Shown piece by piece: positions 1 through 8,057 of a DNA stretch of 37,176 nt. The notes beneath the pieces are model-generated. The model ran no database searches, was not told the DNA's origin, and worked only from the letters and a program-made list of their open reading frames with translations. Where the stretch lies: assembly GCA_949282385.1 (NCBI GenBank), contig CASDOP010000015.1, forward strand, positions 1 to 37,176, read 5' to 3'. The translations under genes and the position numbers were made by a program. Positions within the stretch are counted from its first letter, which is position 1. Each line of letters begins with the position of its first letter. Origin of the DNA: an uncultured Clostridia bacterium (GTDB lineage Bacteria > Bacillota > Clostridia > Christensenellales > Borkfalkiaceae).

Positions 1-99
1 AAATATGGAAAACGCATATATATGGCTTAAAATAGCAATCGCAATCATAACATTTTTGATTGTAACGGGAATACCTACGGTAATCGCACTTGTACAAAA
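1..99. repeat. Left copy of 99-bp terminal direct repeat (circular genome closure)
   Basis: The first 99 bases are identical to bases 37078-37176. Joining the two copies makes one continuous circle of 37,077 bp. A length of exactly 99 fits an assembler k-mer overlap on a circular or circularly permuted molecule better than a biological terminal repeat. The junction falls inside the LLH-holin-like gene, whose ribosome binding site (AGAGG) is visible only at the right end of the window. Confidence 0.97.
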
Positions 100-439
100 G
101 GTTAAGGCGTATAAGAAAGCAAAGGAAACGGCATCGACAGCCACAACCGAAGCAGAAAAGGCAGCGGCAGAAGCAGAAGCAGAAAAAATTAAAAATGAAC
201 TGCTCGGACATGTAAACGAATTTATAGCAAACGCAGAGACGACCTATAAAGATATAGACGCAATTCTCAAAGATCAAGGTAAAAGCGGTTGCGGTGCGGC
301 TAAAAAAGAGGTCGTTTTGACGAAAATACAAGCATTCTGCTTGGAGAAAGGCATTGAATATGACGCAGAGTATTGGAGCGCGAAGGTAGACGAGCTTGTG
401 GCTCTTACCAAAAGCGTGAATGCAAAGACGGGAGCGTAA
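5..439 (+). CDS. LLH-type holin-like membrane protein in the tail module
   Basis: 144 aa with one N-terminal hydrophobic segment (about residues 7-29), then an Ala/Glu/Lys-rich helical stretch, and a C-terminal part (about 95-140) that reads like the end of LLH-family phage holins: a KKEVVL..IQAFCLE..GI.YD pattern closing with a VDELV..TK.VN helix. This suggests an inner-membrane protein with a long cytoplasmic helical tail. In the circle its ATG follows AGAGG by seven bases. It is the last of four unusual genes between the tail-tube gene and the tail chaperones, which is not a normal holin position; a second holin-like gene lies at 6936. It could be a true holin, an anti-holin or a membrane effector. 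The family match is from pattern memory only. Confidence 0.7.
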   Translation: MENAYIWLKIAIAIITFLIVTGIPTVIALVQKVKAYKKAKETASTATTEAEKAAAEAEAEKIKNELLGHVNEFIANAETTYKDIDAILKDQGKSGCGAAKKEVVLTKIQAFCLEKGIEYDAEYWSAKVDELVALTKSVNAKTGA

Positions 440-443
440 AACT

Positions 444-731
444 ATGGCAAAATTTGAGCTTACAATTTACGGGAAAAACGACGAAGTCGTAAAAAAATAC
501 GAAACTGACCATGTACGCTGGCGCGTATTCTTGAACGCGATAAAATTGCGTGAAGAAATCAAGGATAAATCTACGGCGGATCAATTTGCAGCGATAAACG
601 AATTTGTAAAATCAATCTTTGACGGATTGACCGACAAAGAACTCGAACAGGCGGACGGTATGGACGTTATGAATACGTTCAAGCAGATACTTTCTGCCGC
701 AAACGGAATTGACAGCTCAAAAAACGCGTAA
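444..731 (+). CDS. Tail assembly chaperone, gpG-like
   Basis: 95 aa, small and acidic, without membrane segments. Position just before the tape-measure gene and the frameshift site at its 3' end identify it as the gpG-type tail assembly chaperone, which coats the tape-measure protein before tail-tube polymerisation. ATG 444 is preferred over the upstream in-frame ATG at 420, because that one lies inside the preceding gene and 444 follows a GGAG-containing stretch (430-433). The last codons before the stop (TCA AAA AAC) form a slippery heptamer that leads into the downstream T domain. Confidence 0.85.
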   Translation: MAKFELTIYGKNDEVVKKYETDHVRWRVFLNAIKLREEIKDKSTADQFAAINEFVKSIFDGLTDKELEQADGMDVMNTFKQILSAANGIDSSKNA

Positions 732-752
732 CGGGGGCGGATAACGTCCCCG
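719..752 (+). promoter_or_regulatory. Programmed -1 ribosomal frameshift signal (gpG to gpGT)
   Basis: A slippery heptamer A_AAA_AAC lies at 719-725 in the gpG frame. Six bases further, 732-738 (CGGGGGC) can pair with 746-752 (GTCCCCG) in a 7-bp stem with one G-U pair and a 7-nt loop. The gpG stop (729-731) lies in the spacer. The -1 frame from 725 is open through position 979. This is the classic architecture of siphovirus G/GT chaperone frameshifting. Confidence 0.88.
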
Positions 753-979
753 CAAAAAGCGTTTATATGGAGCTATTCGAGGTATCAATAACATTATGTA
801 AGGCGCATAATATGACGCCGTTTGAGTTGTTCGCGCAGGACACGCAAGAAGTAATAATGTTGTTGAATTACTATATAGAGAAAGGAAATCACTCCGAAAA
901 CGGTACTGTAAAGGCTGAAAAGCACGGCGAGGAGCGTATTCGGGTAAATGATAAGACCGCAACAGGCGGCTGGTATTAA
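725..979 (+). CDS. Tail assembly chaperone T domain, made as gpGT by -1 frameshift
   Basis: This reading frame is continuous with gpG after a -1 slip at 719-725, so the product would be join(444-725, 725-979), about 179 aa. An ATG at 767 lies in frame, but it has no good ribosome binding site and sits just after the frameshift stem. The T domain ends with an RVNDKTATGGWY-like tail, which I recognise from other Firmicutes siphovirus chaperone extensions. In lambda the equivalent domain recruits the tail-tube protein to the tape-measure complex. Stop-to-start spacing to the tape-measure gene is 11 bases. Confidence 0.85.
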   Translation, partial: RVTGADNVPAKSVYMELFEVSITLCKAHNMTPFELFAQDTQEVIMLLNYYIEKGNHSENGTVKAEKHGEERIRVNDKTATGGWY

Positions 980-990
980 TGAGGTGAGCT

Positions 991-3156
991 ATGCCAGATA
1001 ACGAAAGAATTGGTTCGAGCTTTACAATAGATATAACGGACTTAAAGGCTGGACTTGCACAGGCTAACCGAATGATACGCGAAAGCGAAAGCGAGTTTAA
1101 GGCAGCAGCGGCAGGCTTGGACGATTGGACAAGTTCCGCCGACGGCGTTTCTGCGAAAATCAAACAGTTGAACACTACAACTGATTTGCAACGCAAGAAA
1201 ATCGACGCCTTGACAAAAGAATACGACAGTCTTATTGCTGACGGATTAGATCCAGCAAGCAAGCAGGCTGTTGAGCTGCGTACAAAAATAAATCAAGAGC
1301 AAGCTGCACTCAACAAAAACGAGAAAGAACTCGAAAAGCAGACGAAAGCCCTTGAAGAAATGGGCAACGAAAGCGAAGAAGCGGCGAAAGACACCGAAAA
1401 GCTGACCGATAGCACAAAAAAGACGAGCAAAGGGCTTACAGCCTTAAAAGGAGCGGCGGCTGTTGGTGTTGCGGCAATTGCGGCGATAGGCGCGGCGGCA
1501 GTAGCTGGCGTAAAAAGTCTTTTGTCGCTTTCGGAAAGTACGCGAGAGTTGCGTACGAATATGGCAAAACTAGAAACGGGTTTTACCTCAAACAAGCTGT
1601 CAGCGGAAGACGCTACGAAGACGTATAAAACGCTGTACGGTGTACTCGGCGATAGTGACAAGGCGACAGAAGCGGCGGGGCACTTGGCTTTGCTTGCGAA
1701 CAATTCGGAAGACCTCTCGAAATGGACGGACATCTGCACGGGCGTTTACGCTCAATTCGGTGACAGCTTACCGATTGAGGGCTTGACAGAGGCGGCAAAC
1801 GAGACGGCGAAGGTCGGCGACCTTACAGGCGTACTTGCTGACGCTCTGAATTGGGCGGGTGTAAATGAGGACGACTTCCAAAAGAAGCTCGACGCTTGCT
1901 CGTCCGAGCAGGAGAGGCAAAAACTCATTACCGAAACGCTAAACGGGCTTTATTCGGAGCAGTCCGACAAGTTCAAGGAGTTAAACAAGGACGTTATCGC
2001 AGCGAATGAGGCGGCAGCGGATCTGGCGCAGGCACAGGCAGACCTCGGAGCGGCGGCAGAGCCGTTGAATACGAAGATCACGGAATTAAAAACAAGCATT
2101 TTGACGGAATTTTCGCCTGCCCTCAATCAAATGTTTCAAGACCTTACGGGCGTATTGGACGGTACGGCTGGCGCGCCTGAAAAATTGTCTGCAACAATGG
2201 GAGGTATGCTTGAAACTATTCTCGGCAAGGCAACGGAGATCCTGCCACAAATGGGCGAAATGGCAATACAGCTTATCATTTCTTTTGTTGAAACGATAAT
2301 CAATCAGTTACCCGAGATTATAAACTCCGCAATAACAATTCTGACGACATTTATCGAAACGTTAAGCAATAAGATACCCGACCTCATACCCGTGGTAATA
2401 GACGCGGTACTTACGATTGCTGATAACCTTATAAATAATGTAGATAAAATTATCGACGCAGGTATAAAACTCATTTTAGGGCTTGCTGACGGTTTAGTTA
2501 CTGCATTGCCGAAACTTGTTGCAAAAATCCCCGTCATAATCGAAAAACTTTTGTCAGCTATTTTGAATAATCTTCCGAAACTGCTCAACGCAGGCGTACA
2601 GCTTATCATCTCGCTGGCAAGCGGATTGATTAAAGCGATACCCGAACTTATAGCGCAGTTGCCGACGATAATTTCTCATATCGTCAAAGGCTTGTTGACC
2701 GAGGGTGTACCTGCATTGCTTGACGCAGGCGTGCAGTTACTCAAAGGACTGTTTGAGGGTATGCTCAACCCGACAGTAATATGGGAGAATATAAAGAAAA
2801 TGGGCAGCGGAATTCTAAACGGCATAAAAGACTTTTTCGGAATTCACAGCCCGTCAAGGCTTTTCCGTGACGAGGTCGGCGCGTTTCTTGGCGAGGGTAT
2901 GGCTCTCGGTATCGGAGACGGATTTGACAATAAAATCAAGGGCGTAAATCGTGCGATAGTCAAATCTATACAGCTCGATAGCCCTACGGCAGGCGTGAGC
3001 GGTAACGGCAGCGGAAACGGGCTTGCAAGCGCGCAGGGCGGTATTGTTGTAAATCAATACAACACATATTCGCAAGCTCATAGCCGCTATGAACTATTTA
3101 AGACGCAACAGCAGACGAAAGCAGCGGTACGTCTTGCAGTTGCGGGAGGTGTTTAA
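991..3156 (+). CDS. Tape measure protein
   Basis: 721 aa. The N-terminal ~150 residues are charged coiled coil, followed by an Ala/Gly-rich hydrophobic segment (about 151-175), a middle helical region and several amphipathic or hydrophobic repeats (roughly 410-610) of the LPEIINSAITIL / IPDLIPVVIDAV type. The C-terminal part contains the GIHSPSRLFRDEVG motif typical of phage tape-measure proteins. It sets tail length and helps DNA cross the envelope; at about 0.15 nm per residue the tail would be near 108 nm. It starts at ATG 991 after GAGGTGAG and its stop overlaps the next start. Confidence 0.95.
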   Translation: MPDNERIGSSFTIDITDLKAGLAQANRMIRESESEFKAAAAGLDDWTSSADGVSAKIKQLNTTTDLQRKKIDALTKEYDSLIADGLDPASKQAVELRTKINQEQAALNKNEKELEKQTKALEEMGNESEEAAKDTEKLTDSTKKTSKGLTALKGAAAVGVAAIAAIGAAAVAGVKSLLSLSESTRELRTNMAKLETGFTSNKLSAEDATKTYKTLYGVLGDSDKATEAAGHLALLANNSEDLSKWTDICTGVYAQFGDSLPIEGLTEAANETAKVGDLTGVLADALNWAGVNEDDFQKKLDACSSEQERQKLITETLNGLYSEQSDKFKELNKDVIAANEAAADLAQAQADLGAAAEPLNTKITELKTSILTEFSPALNQMFQDLTGVLDGTAGAPEKLSATMGGMLETILGKATEILPQMGEMAIQLIISFVETIINQLPEIINSAITILTTFIETLSNKIPDLIPVVIDAVLTIADNLINNVDKIIDAGIKLILGLADGLVTALPKLVAKIPVIIEKLLSAILNNLPKLLNAGVQLIISLASGLIKAIPELIAQLPTIISHIVKGLLTEGVPALLDAGVQLLKGLFEGMLNPTVIWENIKKMGSGILNGIKDFFGIHSPSRLFRDEVGAFLGEGMALGIGDGFDNKIKGVNRAIVKSIQLDSPTAGVSGNGSGNGLASAQGGIVVNQYNTYSQAHSRYELFKTQQQTKAAVRLAVAGGV

Positions 3157-4004
3157 TGAAACTTGAATACATTACTGCGAGAGGCGATACATTACCTCTC
3201 ACGGGCAATCCGAATTTTAAGTTGACGAATGTAGACGGCTTGACCGCTGCGAGCGTAGAGCTGTCCAGCTCGACTGTTGCAAGTATGGACGGCGACGTCG
3301 TGAACAATAAACGCACAACGCCGCGCGGTATTATTCTTGACCTCGCTATCGAGGGCGCGGACGTAGAGGCTAAAAAGCGTTATATTCTACGATATATCAA
3401 GCCTAAACAAAAGGCGCGTCTGCGCTGGACGCAGGACGACCGCGAAATCGAAATTGAGGGTATTGTTGAGACTATCGAAATGCCGCGTTATACGAATGCT
3501 GTTGTCATGCAAGTGTCAATGTATTGTTCGCAGCCCTATTGGGAGGACATAAATTATATCGTGCAAGAAATATCGGAGATATTAAATCTTCATTACTTCA
3601 CGGACAACGAAGCGGATATGTTGTACTTTCCAGCGGAGGGAATACCGTTCGGGGAATATGATACAAATCGAACAAAAGTATTTGAAAACGACGGCGACGT
3701 GTCTGTCGGTATGGAAATACGAATAATTGCTCTTGGTAACGTAGGCAATCCGATTATTTATAATGCGGACGGTCAATTTTTCGGCGTAAACACGACCATG
3801 CAGGCGGGCGACGAGATTGTAATTTCGACCGTAAAAGGCAAAAAAACAGTAACGCTGAACGGCGAGAGAATACTCGATAAAATCAAAGCCGGATCGACAT
3901 GGTTGCAGTTAGAAGTCGGCGAAAACGAATTCACAATCGACAGCGACGACGGCACGGAGGGGAATATGTACTTCACCGTGTCATATAAGCAGAGGTACGT
4001 ATGA
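3156..4004 (+). CDS. Distal tail protein (Dit-like, siphovirus tail component)
   Basis: 282 aa. Its N-terminal half (LEYITARGDTLPL, ...TPRGIILDLAIEG..., KKRYILRYIKPKQKARLRW) matches the pattern of the siphovirus tail component family whose members form the hexameric ring at the tail tip. The position between tape measure and Gp37-like protein agrees. The C-terminal region (about 150-280, including an IIALGNVGNPIIYN stretch) looks beta-rich, like the second domain of Dit proteins. It starts on the last base of the tape-measure gene and overlaps the next gene by four bases (ATGA), indicating translational coupling. Confidence 0.9.
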   Translation: MKLEYITARGDTLPLTGNPNFKLTNVDGLTAASVELSSSTVASMDGDVVNNKRTTPRGIILDLAIEGADVEAKKRYILRYIKPKQKARLRWTQDDREIEIEGIVETIEMPRYTNAVVMQVSMYCSQPYWEDINYIVQEISEILNLHYFTDNEADMLYFPAEGIPFGEYDTNRTKVFENDGDVSVGMEIRIIALGNVGNPIIYNADGQFFGVNTTMQAGDEIVISTVKGKKTVTLNGERILDKIKAGSTWLQLEVGENEFTIDSDDGTEGNMYFTVSYKQRYV

Positions 4005-5170
4005 TGATTGAGTATTTAGAGATCCGCGACAAAGACACGCGAAAGGTAATCGGTATTGTTGACACGGCAAAGTCTATAATATGGCAGCGGCAGTATTACA
4101 GCGTCGGTATGTTCGAGATTTACGTTGAGGCTAACGAGCAGAATATTTCCTTGCTCAAAGAGGATAATTACGTCACGCGAATTGACCGCGACGAATGCGG
4201 TATAATTGACAAAATCGAGATAAAAAACGACCAGCACGACGGTCTAATGATTGTTGCAAGCGGTAGCTTTTGCAAAACAATTCTCAACCGCCGTATAGTC
4301 TATGAGGCAACGCTCGCAGGATCGGGAATGCAGTATTTTTGGACTTGCAACGCGGCAATACTTCGAGGAAACGTAGAAACGGCAGTCCGTGGGCTTATTG
4401 AGGCTAACGCGATAAATGCAACTGATCCGAATAGAAACATACCCGAGATATTTTGGACAGCGGACGACGTTACAGGCTTGCTGGAAACTATCGTAATTGA
4501 CGCGGACGCTGACACGGAGGAAAGCGCAGAAAAGCAAGTTACTTATAAATATTTATGTGACTATACCGACAGCGTTCTCGAAGAATACGGGCTGGGAGCG
4601 AAAATGTGGCTTGACCGCGACCGTCTGCAATTCCGTTACAAGGTTTTCAAAGGCGTTGACCGCTCGCGAGATAATACGGCAGGAGAGCAACCTTTGATTT
4701 TCTCTCAAGACTTTGACAACCTCAATTCGTCAAATTATACGCTGGACAAATCCGCATATAAAACGACCGCGCTTATCGGTGGCGAGGGCGAGGGAACGGA
4801 AAGGAAATGCGCCTTTTCGTTCGCATGGATCAAAGGACTTGAACGTCGCGAAACATTCGTTGACGCGAGCAGTCTATCCAGCACCTATAAAGAGGGCGAG
4901 GAAGAAAAGAGCTATACAATCGAGGCATACAGAAAAATGCTCGAAGCGCAGGGGCGGCAGGCTATTGCCGCAGCTCAAAAAGTTGAAACTTTTAACGGCG
5001 AAATAGATCTTACTAATAGCGAATATCTCTACACAAATGACTATAACGTCGGCGATATAATCACGATTGCGGATAAGCAAATCAGTAAGTATATAAATGC
5101 GAGAATATTATCCGTTACGGAAGTTCAGGACGACAACGGATATAAAATTGATATTGAATACGGTGCGTAA
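4001..5170 (+). CDS. ReqiPepy6 Gp37-like tail protein (tail hub/Tal-type)
   Basis: 389 aa. The start (IEYLEIRDKDTRKVIGIVDTAKSIIW), the central acidic region and the end (SEYLYTNDYNVGDIITI...) match the Siphovirus ReqiPepy6 Gp37-like family, which occupies the tail-hub position in many Firmicutes and actinobacterial siphophages. It lacks an obvious peptidase domain, so it is probably a structural hub that attaches the receptor-binding protein. Two consecutive ATG codons (4001 and 4004) both fit; 4001 makes an ATGA overlap with the previous stop. Confidence 0.88.
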   Translation: MMIEYLEIRDKDTRKVIGIVDTAKSIIWQRQYYSVGMFEIYVEANEQNISLLKEDNYVTRIDRDECGIIDKIEIKNDQHDGLMIVASGSFCKTILNRRIVYEATLAGSGMQYFWTCNAAILRGNVETAVRGLIEANAINATDPNRNIPEIFWTADDVTGLLETIVIDADADTEESAEKQVTYKYLCDYTDSVLEEYGLGAKMWLDRDRLQFRYKVFKGVDRSRDNTAGEQPLIFSQDFDNLNSSNYTLDKSAYKTTALIGGEGEGTERKCAFSFAWIKGLERRETFVDASSLSSTYKEGEEEKSYTIEAYRKMLEAQGRQAIAAAQKVETFNGEIDLTNSEYLYTNDYNVGDIITIADKQISKYINARILSVTEVQDDNGYKIDIEYGA

Positions 5171-5185
5171 GAAGGAGGTAGACAA

Positions 5186-6916
5186 ATGGCACAATCAAGC
5201 GGATTTTTCAACGCGCTTTTGAATAACGGTCAGTATGACCGTAAATACAATGCAGACGATTACAGCGATAACCTCGCCGCGATCATAGGAACAGGCGTTC
5301 GCAGAAGCGGCGACAACGATTTGTATGTGCAGGCTGCGGGCGGCATGGCGTTGTCGGTCAATATCGGTCGCGCGTGGATCGAGGGCAAGTGGTATAAAAA
5401 CGATACCGTATTTACGGGATTTACTGTTCCGACCGCTCCGACAGGCGACAGGGGACGTGTAGACCGTATTGTATTGCGTCTCAATAAGAACGTAGAGGCG
5501 CGTATGATCGAGCTGGTATATTTGACAGGCTCGGCAGCGATAAGCCCGTCCGCGCCCGCTCTGACGCGCACAGAGGCAATTTACGAAATAGCTCTTGCTG
5601 ATATAGCCGTGCGTCCGAATGTAACGACGGTTACGCAGTCGGATATATACGACCGCCGCAGCGATCCCGAGGTCTGCGGCTGGATAACATCGCCCGTAGG
5701 ATATGACGAATTTTTTACAAACCTTGATAACGAGTTTTACTCGTGGTTTGGCGACGTGAAAAACACGCTTGCAAGCGTAACAATGTTCAAGGAATACAAA
5801 TGGCATACGACGCTTGAAGCAGAGGCGAATGCCGTCACTTTCGGCATACCGCAGTACGATCCGTCGGGTGTAGATATTCTAAAAGTCTATGTAAACGGAT
5901 TGCTCGAAGTTGAAGATCACGACTACACCGTCAACGGCAGCGTAATTACGTTTATAAATTCTAAAATTGCAGGCACGGATATTGACGTATTCGTTTACAA
6001 GTCGATTGACGGCACAGGGCTGGGAAGCGTTTCGGACGAAGTAACCGCTTTGCAAAATCAAATGGCGACAATAAAAAATATCGGCGAATATCTGTATATA
6101 TGTAATGGCTATGACGATAACGTCAAGCTGTCGGATCTTGCGCAGGCGTTTTTTGAAAATGAAAGCCTACCCGCCGACGCGCAAATGACTATAAACGTGT
6201 ACGGCACAATCGGCGTAAATGCGCCTTATAACGGCTCGGGAACGTCGGTGTCGCGTTATCGTTGGTTTTCCGTAGGTACGTCATCTGCCACAAACAAACG
6301 CAGGCTTACAATCGACTTTTTGAACGCGTCGCCTATAAATATGGTCGGCACGGGCGAAAATCATTATATTTGTTTCTTCGGCGGCAACATAACAATCAAA
6401 AACGCGGTTATTATTGCACGTCAGAGGGGTAGCACGACTGCGGGATCTGTACAAGTATTTGTAAATACGGCAGGGGCTGCGGTGCTTTGCGAAAATTGCA
6501 GATTTGACGTGTCCGCGTATTTAGATAGCTTTATCGCGAGTAAAGGCACGTTCAAAGACTGCAACGGCACGGTAACGAATTCGCGTTCAGATTCTTTCTG
6601 CTTCGCCCTCAATTCGGGGCTGCTGCGCTTGTATGGCGGAACATACGCGGGATATACGGGGCTGTCGTCAAATGCTGGCGGCGTGATCGGCGAAGTTTCG
6701 GGCAAAACGAGTGTTGCGACCGTTTTTGCAATGGGCGTGAACTGCCCGACTTTGGCAAAGGCTTCGCATTATCAAACGCACGCGGCGCGATTTAATACGA
6801 CTAACACATACGGATTAATCGCGCTTATAAGCGCACTTACTGTCACACTTGCAATCGGTGGAAAAGTGACTTCGCTGTATAATTCGGCGACTTCACACCC
6901 CGAAGAACTTTTTTAA
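5186..6916 (+). CDS. Baseplate/receptor-binding protein with probable beta-helical C-terminus
   Basis: 576 aa. The N-terminus (about 1-170: MAQSSGFFNALLNNGQYDRKYNADDYSD..., an IGRAWIEGKWY motif and a DIYDRRSDPEVCGWI segment) is a docking region shared by baseplate proteins of Firmicutes siphophages. A small beta domain (about 195-270, YVNGLLEV..Y.V.GS.ITF) follows, then a short coiled coil (about 278-295), and a Gly/Ser/Asn-rich C-terminal half with recurrent short strands (NITIKNAVI, VLCENCRFDV, LLRLYGGTYAG), as in trimeric beta-helix fibres. It likely binds the cell surface. ATG follows AAGGAGGT by eight bases. Confidence 0.82.
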   Translation: MAQSSGFFNALLNNGQYDRKYNADDYSDNLAAIIGTGVRRSGDNDLYVQAAGGMALSVNIGRAWIEGKWYKNDTVFTGFTVPTAPTGDRGRVDRIVLRLNKNVEARMIELVYLTGSAAISPSAPALTRTEAIYEIALADIAVRPNVTTVTQSDIYDRRSDPEVCGWITSPVGYDEFFTNLDNEFYSWFGDVKNTLASVTMFKEYKWHTTLEAEANAVTFGIPQYDPSGVDILKVYVNGLLEVEDHDYTVNGSVITFINSKIAGTDIDVFVYKSIDGTGLGSVSDEVTALQNQMATIKNIGEYLYICNGYDDNVKLSDLAQAFFENESLPADAQMTINVYGTIGVNAPYNGSGTSVSRYRWFSVGTSSATNKRRLTIDFLNASPINMVGTGENHYICFFGGNITIKNAVIIARQRGSTTAGSVQVFVNTAGAAVLCENCRFDVSAYLDSFIASKGTFKDCNGTVTNSRSDSFCFALNSGLLRLYGGTYAGYTGLSSNAGGVIGEVSGKTSVATVFAMGVNCPTLAKASHYQTHAARFNTTNTYGLIALISALTVTLAIGGKVTSLYNSATSHPEELF

Positions 6917-6935
6917 CAGAAAGGCGGCGGTCAAT

Positions 6936-7241
6936 TTGACTGAAATCACGAGCTTTGCCTCGATCCCTGCAATTATGGCGATCTGCTATTTCGTGGTGGA
7001 GGCTTACAAGTGGTTTATTACCGACAACGACGGAGAAATCCACGACGCAAAGGCGAATGCGTTTATACCCGTGCTGTGCGGGGCTGTGGGGCTTATTTTA
7101 GGCGTTTCAACCTATTACAGTAACCCGAATGTCATTCACTCCGACAACGTGCTTGCGGCGGCAGCTACGGGCATTACAAGCGGACTTGCAAGCGTCGGGG
7201 TTCGGCAGCATATCTCAAAAAACAAAAAGACGGAGGATTAA
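6936..7241 (+). CDS. Phage holin (Phage_holin_5_2-like)
   Basis: 101 aa with three hydrophobic segments (about 8-24, 46-63, 73-90), the last with the pattern DNVLAAAATGITSGLASVGVRQ seen in a small family of Firmicutes phage holins. It would form the inner-membrane lesion that releases endolysin. A TTG start at 6936 follows AAAGGCGG. It is the last gene of the late operon, and its stop codon lies in the loop of the terminator at 7224-7256. The endolysin is encoded far away at 22085, so the lysis genes are split. Confidence 0.8.
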   Translation: MTEITSFASIPAIMAICYFVVEAYKWFITDNDGEIHDAKANAFIPVLCGAVGLILGVSTYYSNPNVIHSDNVLAAAATGITSGLASVGVRQHISKNKKTED

Positions 7242-7256
7242 ACCCCGTCTTTTTTT
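7224..7256 (+). terminator. Intrinsic terminator of the late operon
   Basis: 7224-7233 (AAAAAGACGG) pairs with 7245-7254 (CCGTCTTTTT), followed by further T residues. The holin stop codon (7239-7241) sits in the loop. It ends the late transcript just before the first palindromic promoter. Confidence 0.9.
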
Positions 7257-7269
7257 GCGAAAAATTTTC

Positions 7270-7321
7270 AGAAAGTTTATGAAAACGCTTGCAAATTGTT
7301 TTTATATGGTATATACTATAT
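7270..7321 (+). promoter_or_regulatory. Palindromic early promoter, copy 1
   Basis: TTGCAA (-35, 7289-7294), 17-bp spacer and TATACT (-10, 7312-7317). The -10 lies inside an imperfect palindrome (TATATGGTATATACTATATA), and the upstream block GAAAACGC is shared with the copies at 11254 and 22790. This copy differs from the other two at several positions (TTTATATGG for TTGTATATAG). The -10 inside a dyad suggests a dimeric repressor or activator. Likely start of transcription near 7324. Confidence 0.8.
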
Positions 7322-7333
7322 ACAAGAAAGCAA

Positions 7334-7345
7334 GGGGAACACCCC
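7334..7345 (+). promoter_or_regulatory. Pre-RBS leader hairpin 1
   Basis: GGGG-AACA-CCCC hairpin placed immediately before GAAGGAG and the ATG at 7359. One of at least eight hairpins in this position before early genes. Confidence 0.65.
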
Positions 7346-7358
7346 GAAGGAGTTAGAA

Positions 7359-7616
7359 ATGAAAAAGATAAATTTGAAAAACATTGCAAGAGAAATCAGA
7401 ACGTGCGAATTTGCACCGAAAAAATGGGAGTTTGAAACAATCGAGCAAATCGACGAAACGAAAGAGACCTCTTTCGGCAAGATGACGAAGTATCTTGTAA
7501 CAATTAAATTCAAAGCTGCAAAGTACGATGACAACGGAATGAAATTCCAAGTAGCTCACTACGAAGACGATGACGCGTATAGAGTGTATTTTGACGGAAA
7601 TACATATTTAGGATAA
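7359..7616 (+). CDS. Small early protein of unknown function
   Basis: 85 aa, first gene after palindromic promoter copy 1. I do not recognise it. It is Lys/Glu/Asp-rich, with an N-terminal basic helix followed by alternating strands (KYLVTIKFKAAKYDDNGMKFQVAHY, AYRVYFDG), so probably a small alpha/beta cytoplasmic protein. ATG 7359 is chosen because GAAGGAG lies seven bases upstream. The in-frame ATG at 7305 lies within the promoter. Confidence 0.7.
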   Translation: MKKINLKNIAREIRTCEFAPKKWEFETIEQIDETKETSFGKMTKYLVTIKFKAAKYDDNGMKFQVAHYEDDDAYRVYFDGNTYLG

Positions 7617-7630
7617 AACAAAACAGCCCA

Positions 7631-7653
7631 GCGGGGCGGGCATAAAGCCCCGC
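7631..7653 (+). promoter_or_regulatory. Pre-RBS leader hairpin 2
   Basis: Perfect 7-bp stem GCGGGGC/GCCCCGC with the 9-nt loop GGGCATAAA, directly followed by the ribosome binding site GAAGGAG of the gene at 7667. Confidence 0.75.
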
Positions 7654-7666
7654 GAAGGAGTTTACT

Positions 7667-8056
7667 ATGTGGAAATCAATTCAAATCAACAAGCAAAACA
7701 TTAAGGCAGAAACGAGCAAATCGGTATTGATTGCCTGCCCTCACAACAGCAAATACGACGGATATTGTTTTTGGCACACGTCGAAGCTGGTTCGCAGCGG
7801 AAAACACTCGAACGCTGTTTCAATTAGCTATACCGATGACTTTACTTTCAACTTGAAAAAATACGGAAAAGGAAAGTACAACGGTAATGAGGTTATCGAC
7901 GAAAAACAAATCGGATATAACGAGCTGGAAGAGGCTTTCGGGGTAATGGACGAGAATATCACAGCACCAGCAATTAAAAGCCCTTTTGAAACGCATAAGC
8001 CTGTTGCGATGGCGGCAGAACACGCCGAAGCAGACGAAAGTTTAATTGATAATTAA
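7667..8056 (+). CDS. Hypothetical protein ahead of the helicase
   Basis: 129 aa. It has a distinctive N-terminal part (KSVLIACPHNSKYDGYCFWHTSKLVR, then strand-rich ISYTDDFTFNLKKYGKGKYNG) and an acidic disordered-looking C-terminus. I do not know a function. Position directly before, and translationally coupled to, the SNF2-type helicase suggests a partner in the same early operon, possibly a nucleic-acid-handling protein. GAAGGAG seven bases before ATG and a strong leader hairpin support expression. Confidence 0.75.
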   Translation: MWKSIQINKQNIKAETSKSVLIACPHNSKYDGYCFWHTSKLVRSGKHSNAVSISYTDDFTFNLKKYGKGKYNGNEVIDEKQIGYNELEEAFGVMDENITAPAIKSPFETHKPVAMAAEHAEADESLIDN

Positions 8057-8057
8057 A

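Noticed and set aside
767..979. Separate 70-aa gene starting at ATG 767
   Set aside because: The -1 frame from the slippery site is continuous through it and no SD precedes 767, so it is the T domain of gpGT.
717..1262. 181-aa minus-strand frame over the chaperone and tape measure start
   Set aside because: Antisense to genes supported by the frameshift signal and the tape-measure pattern.
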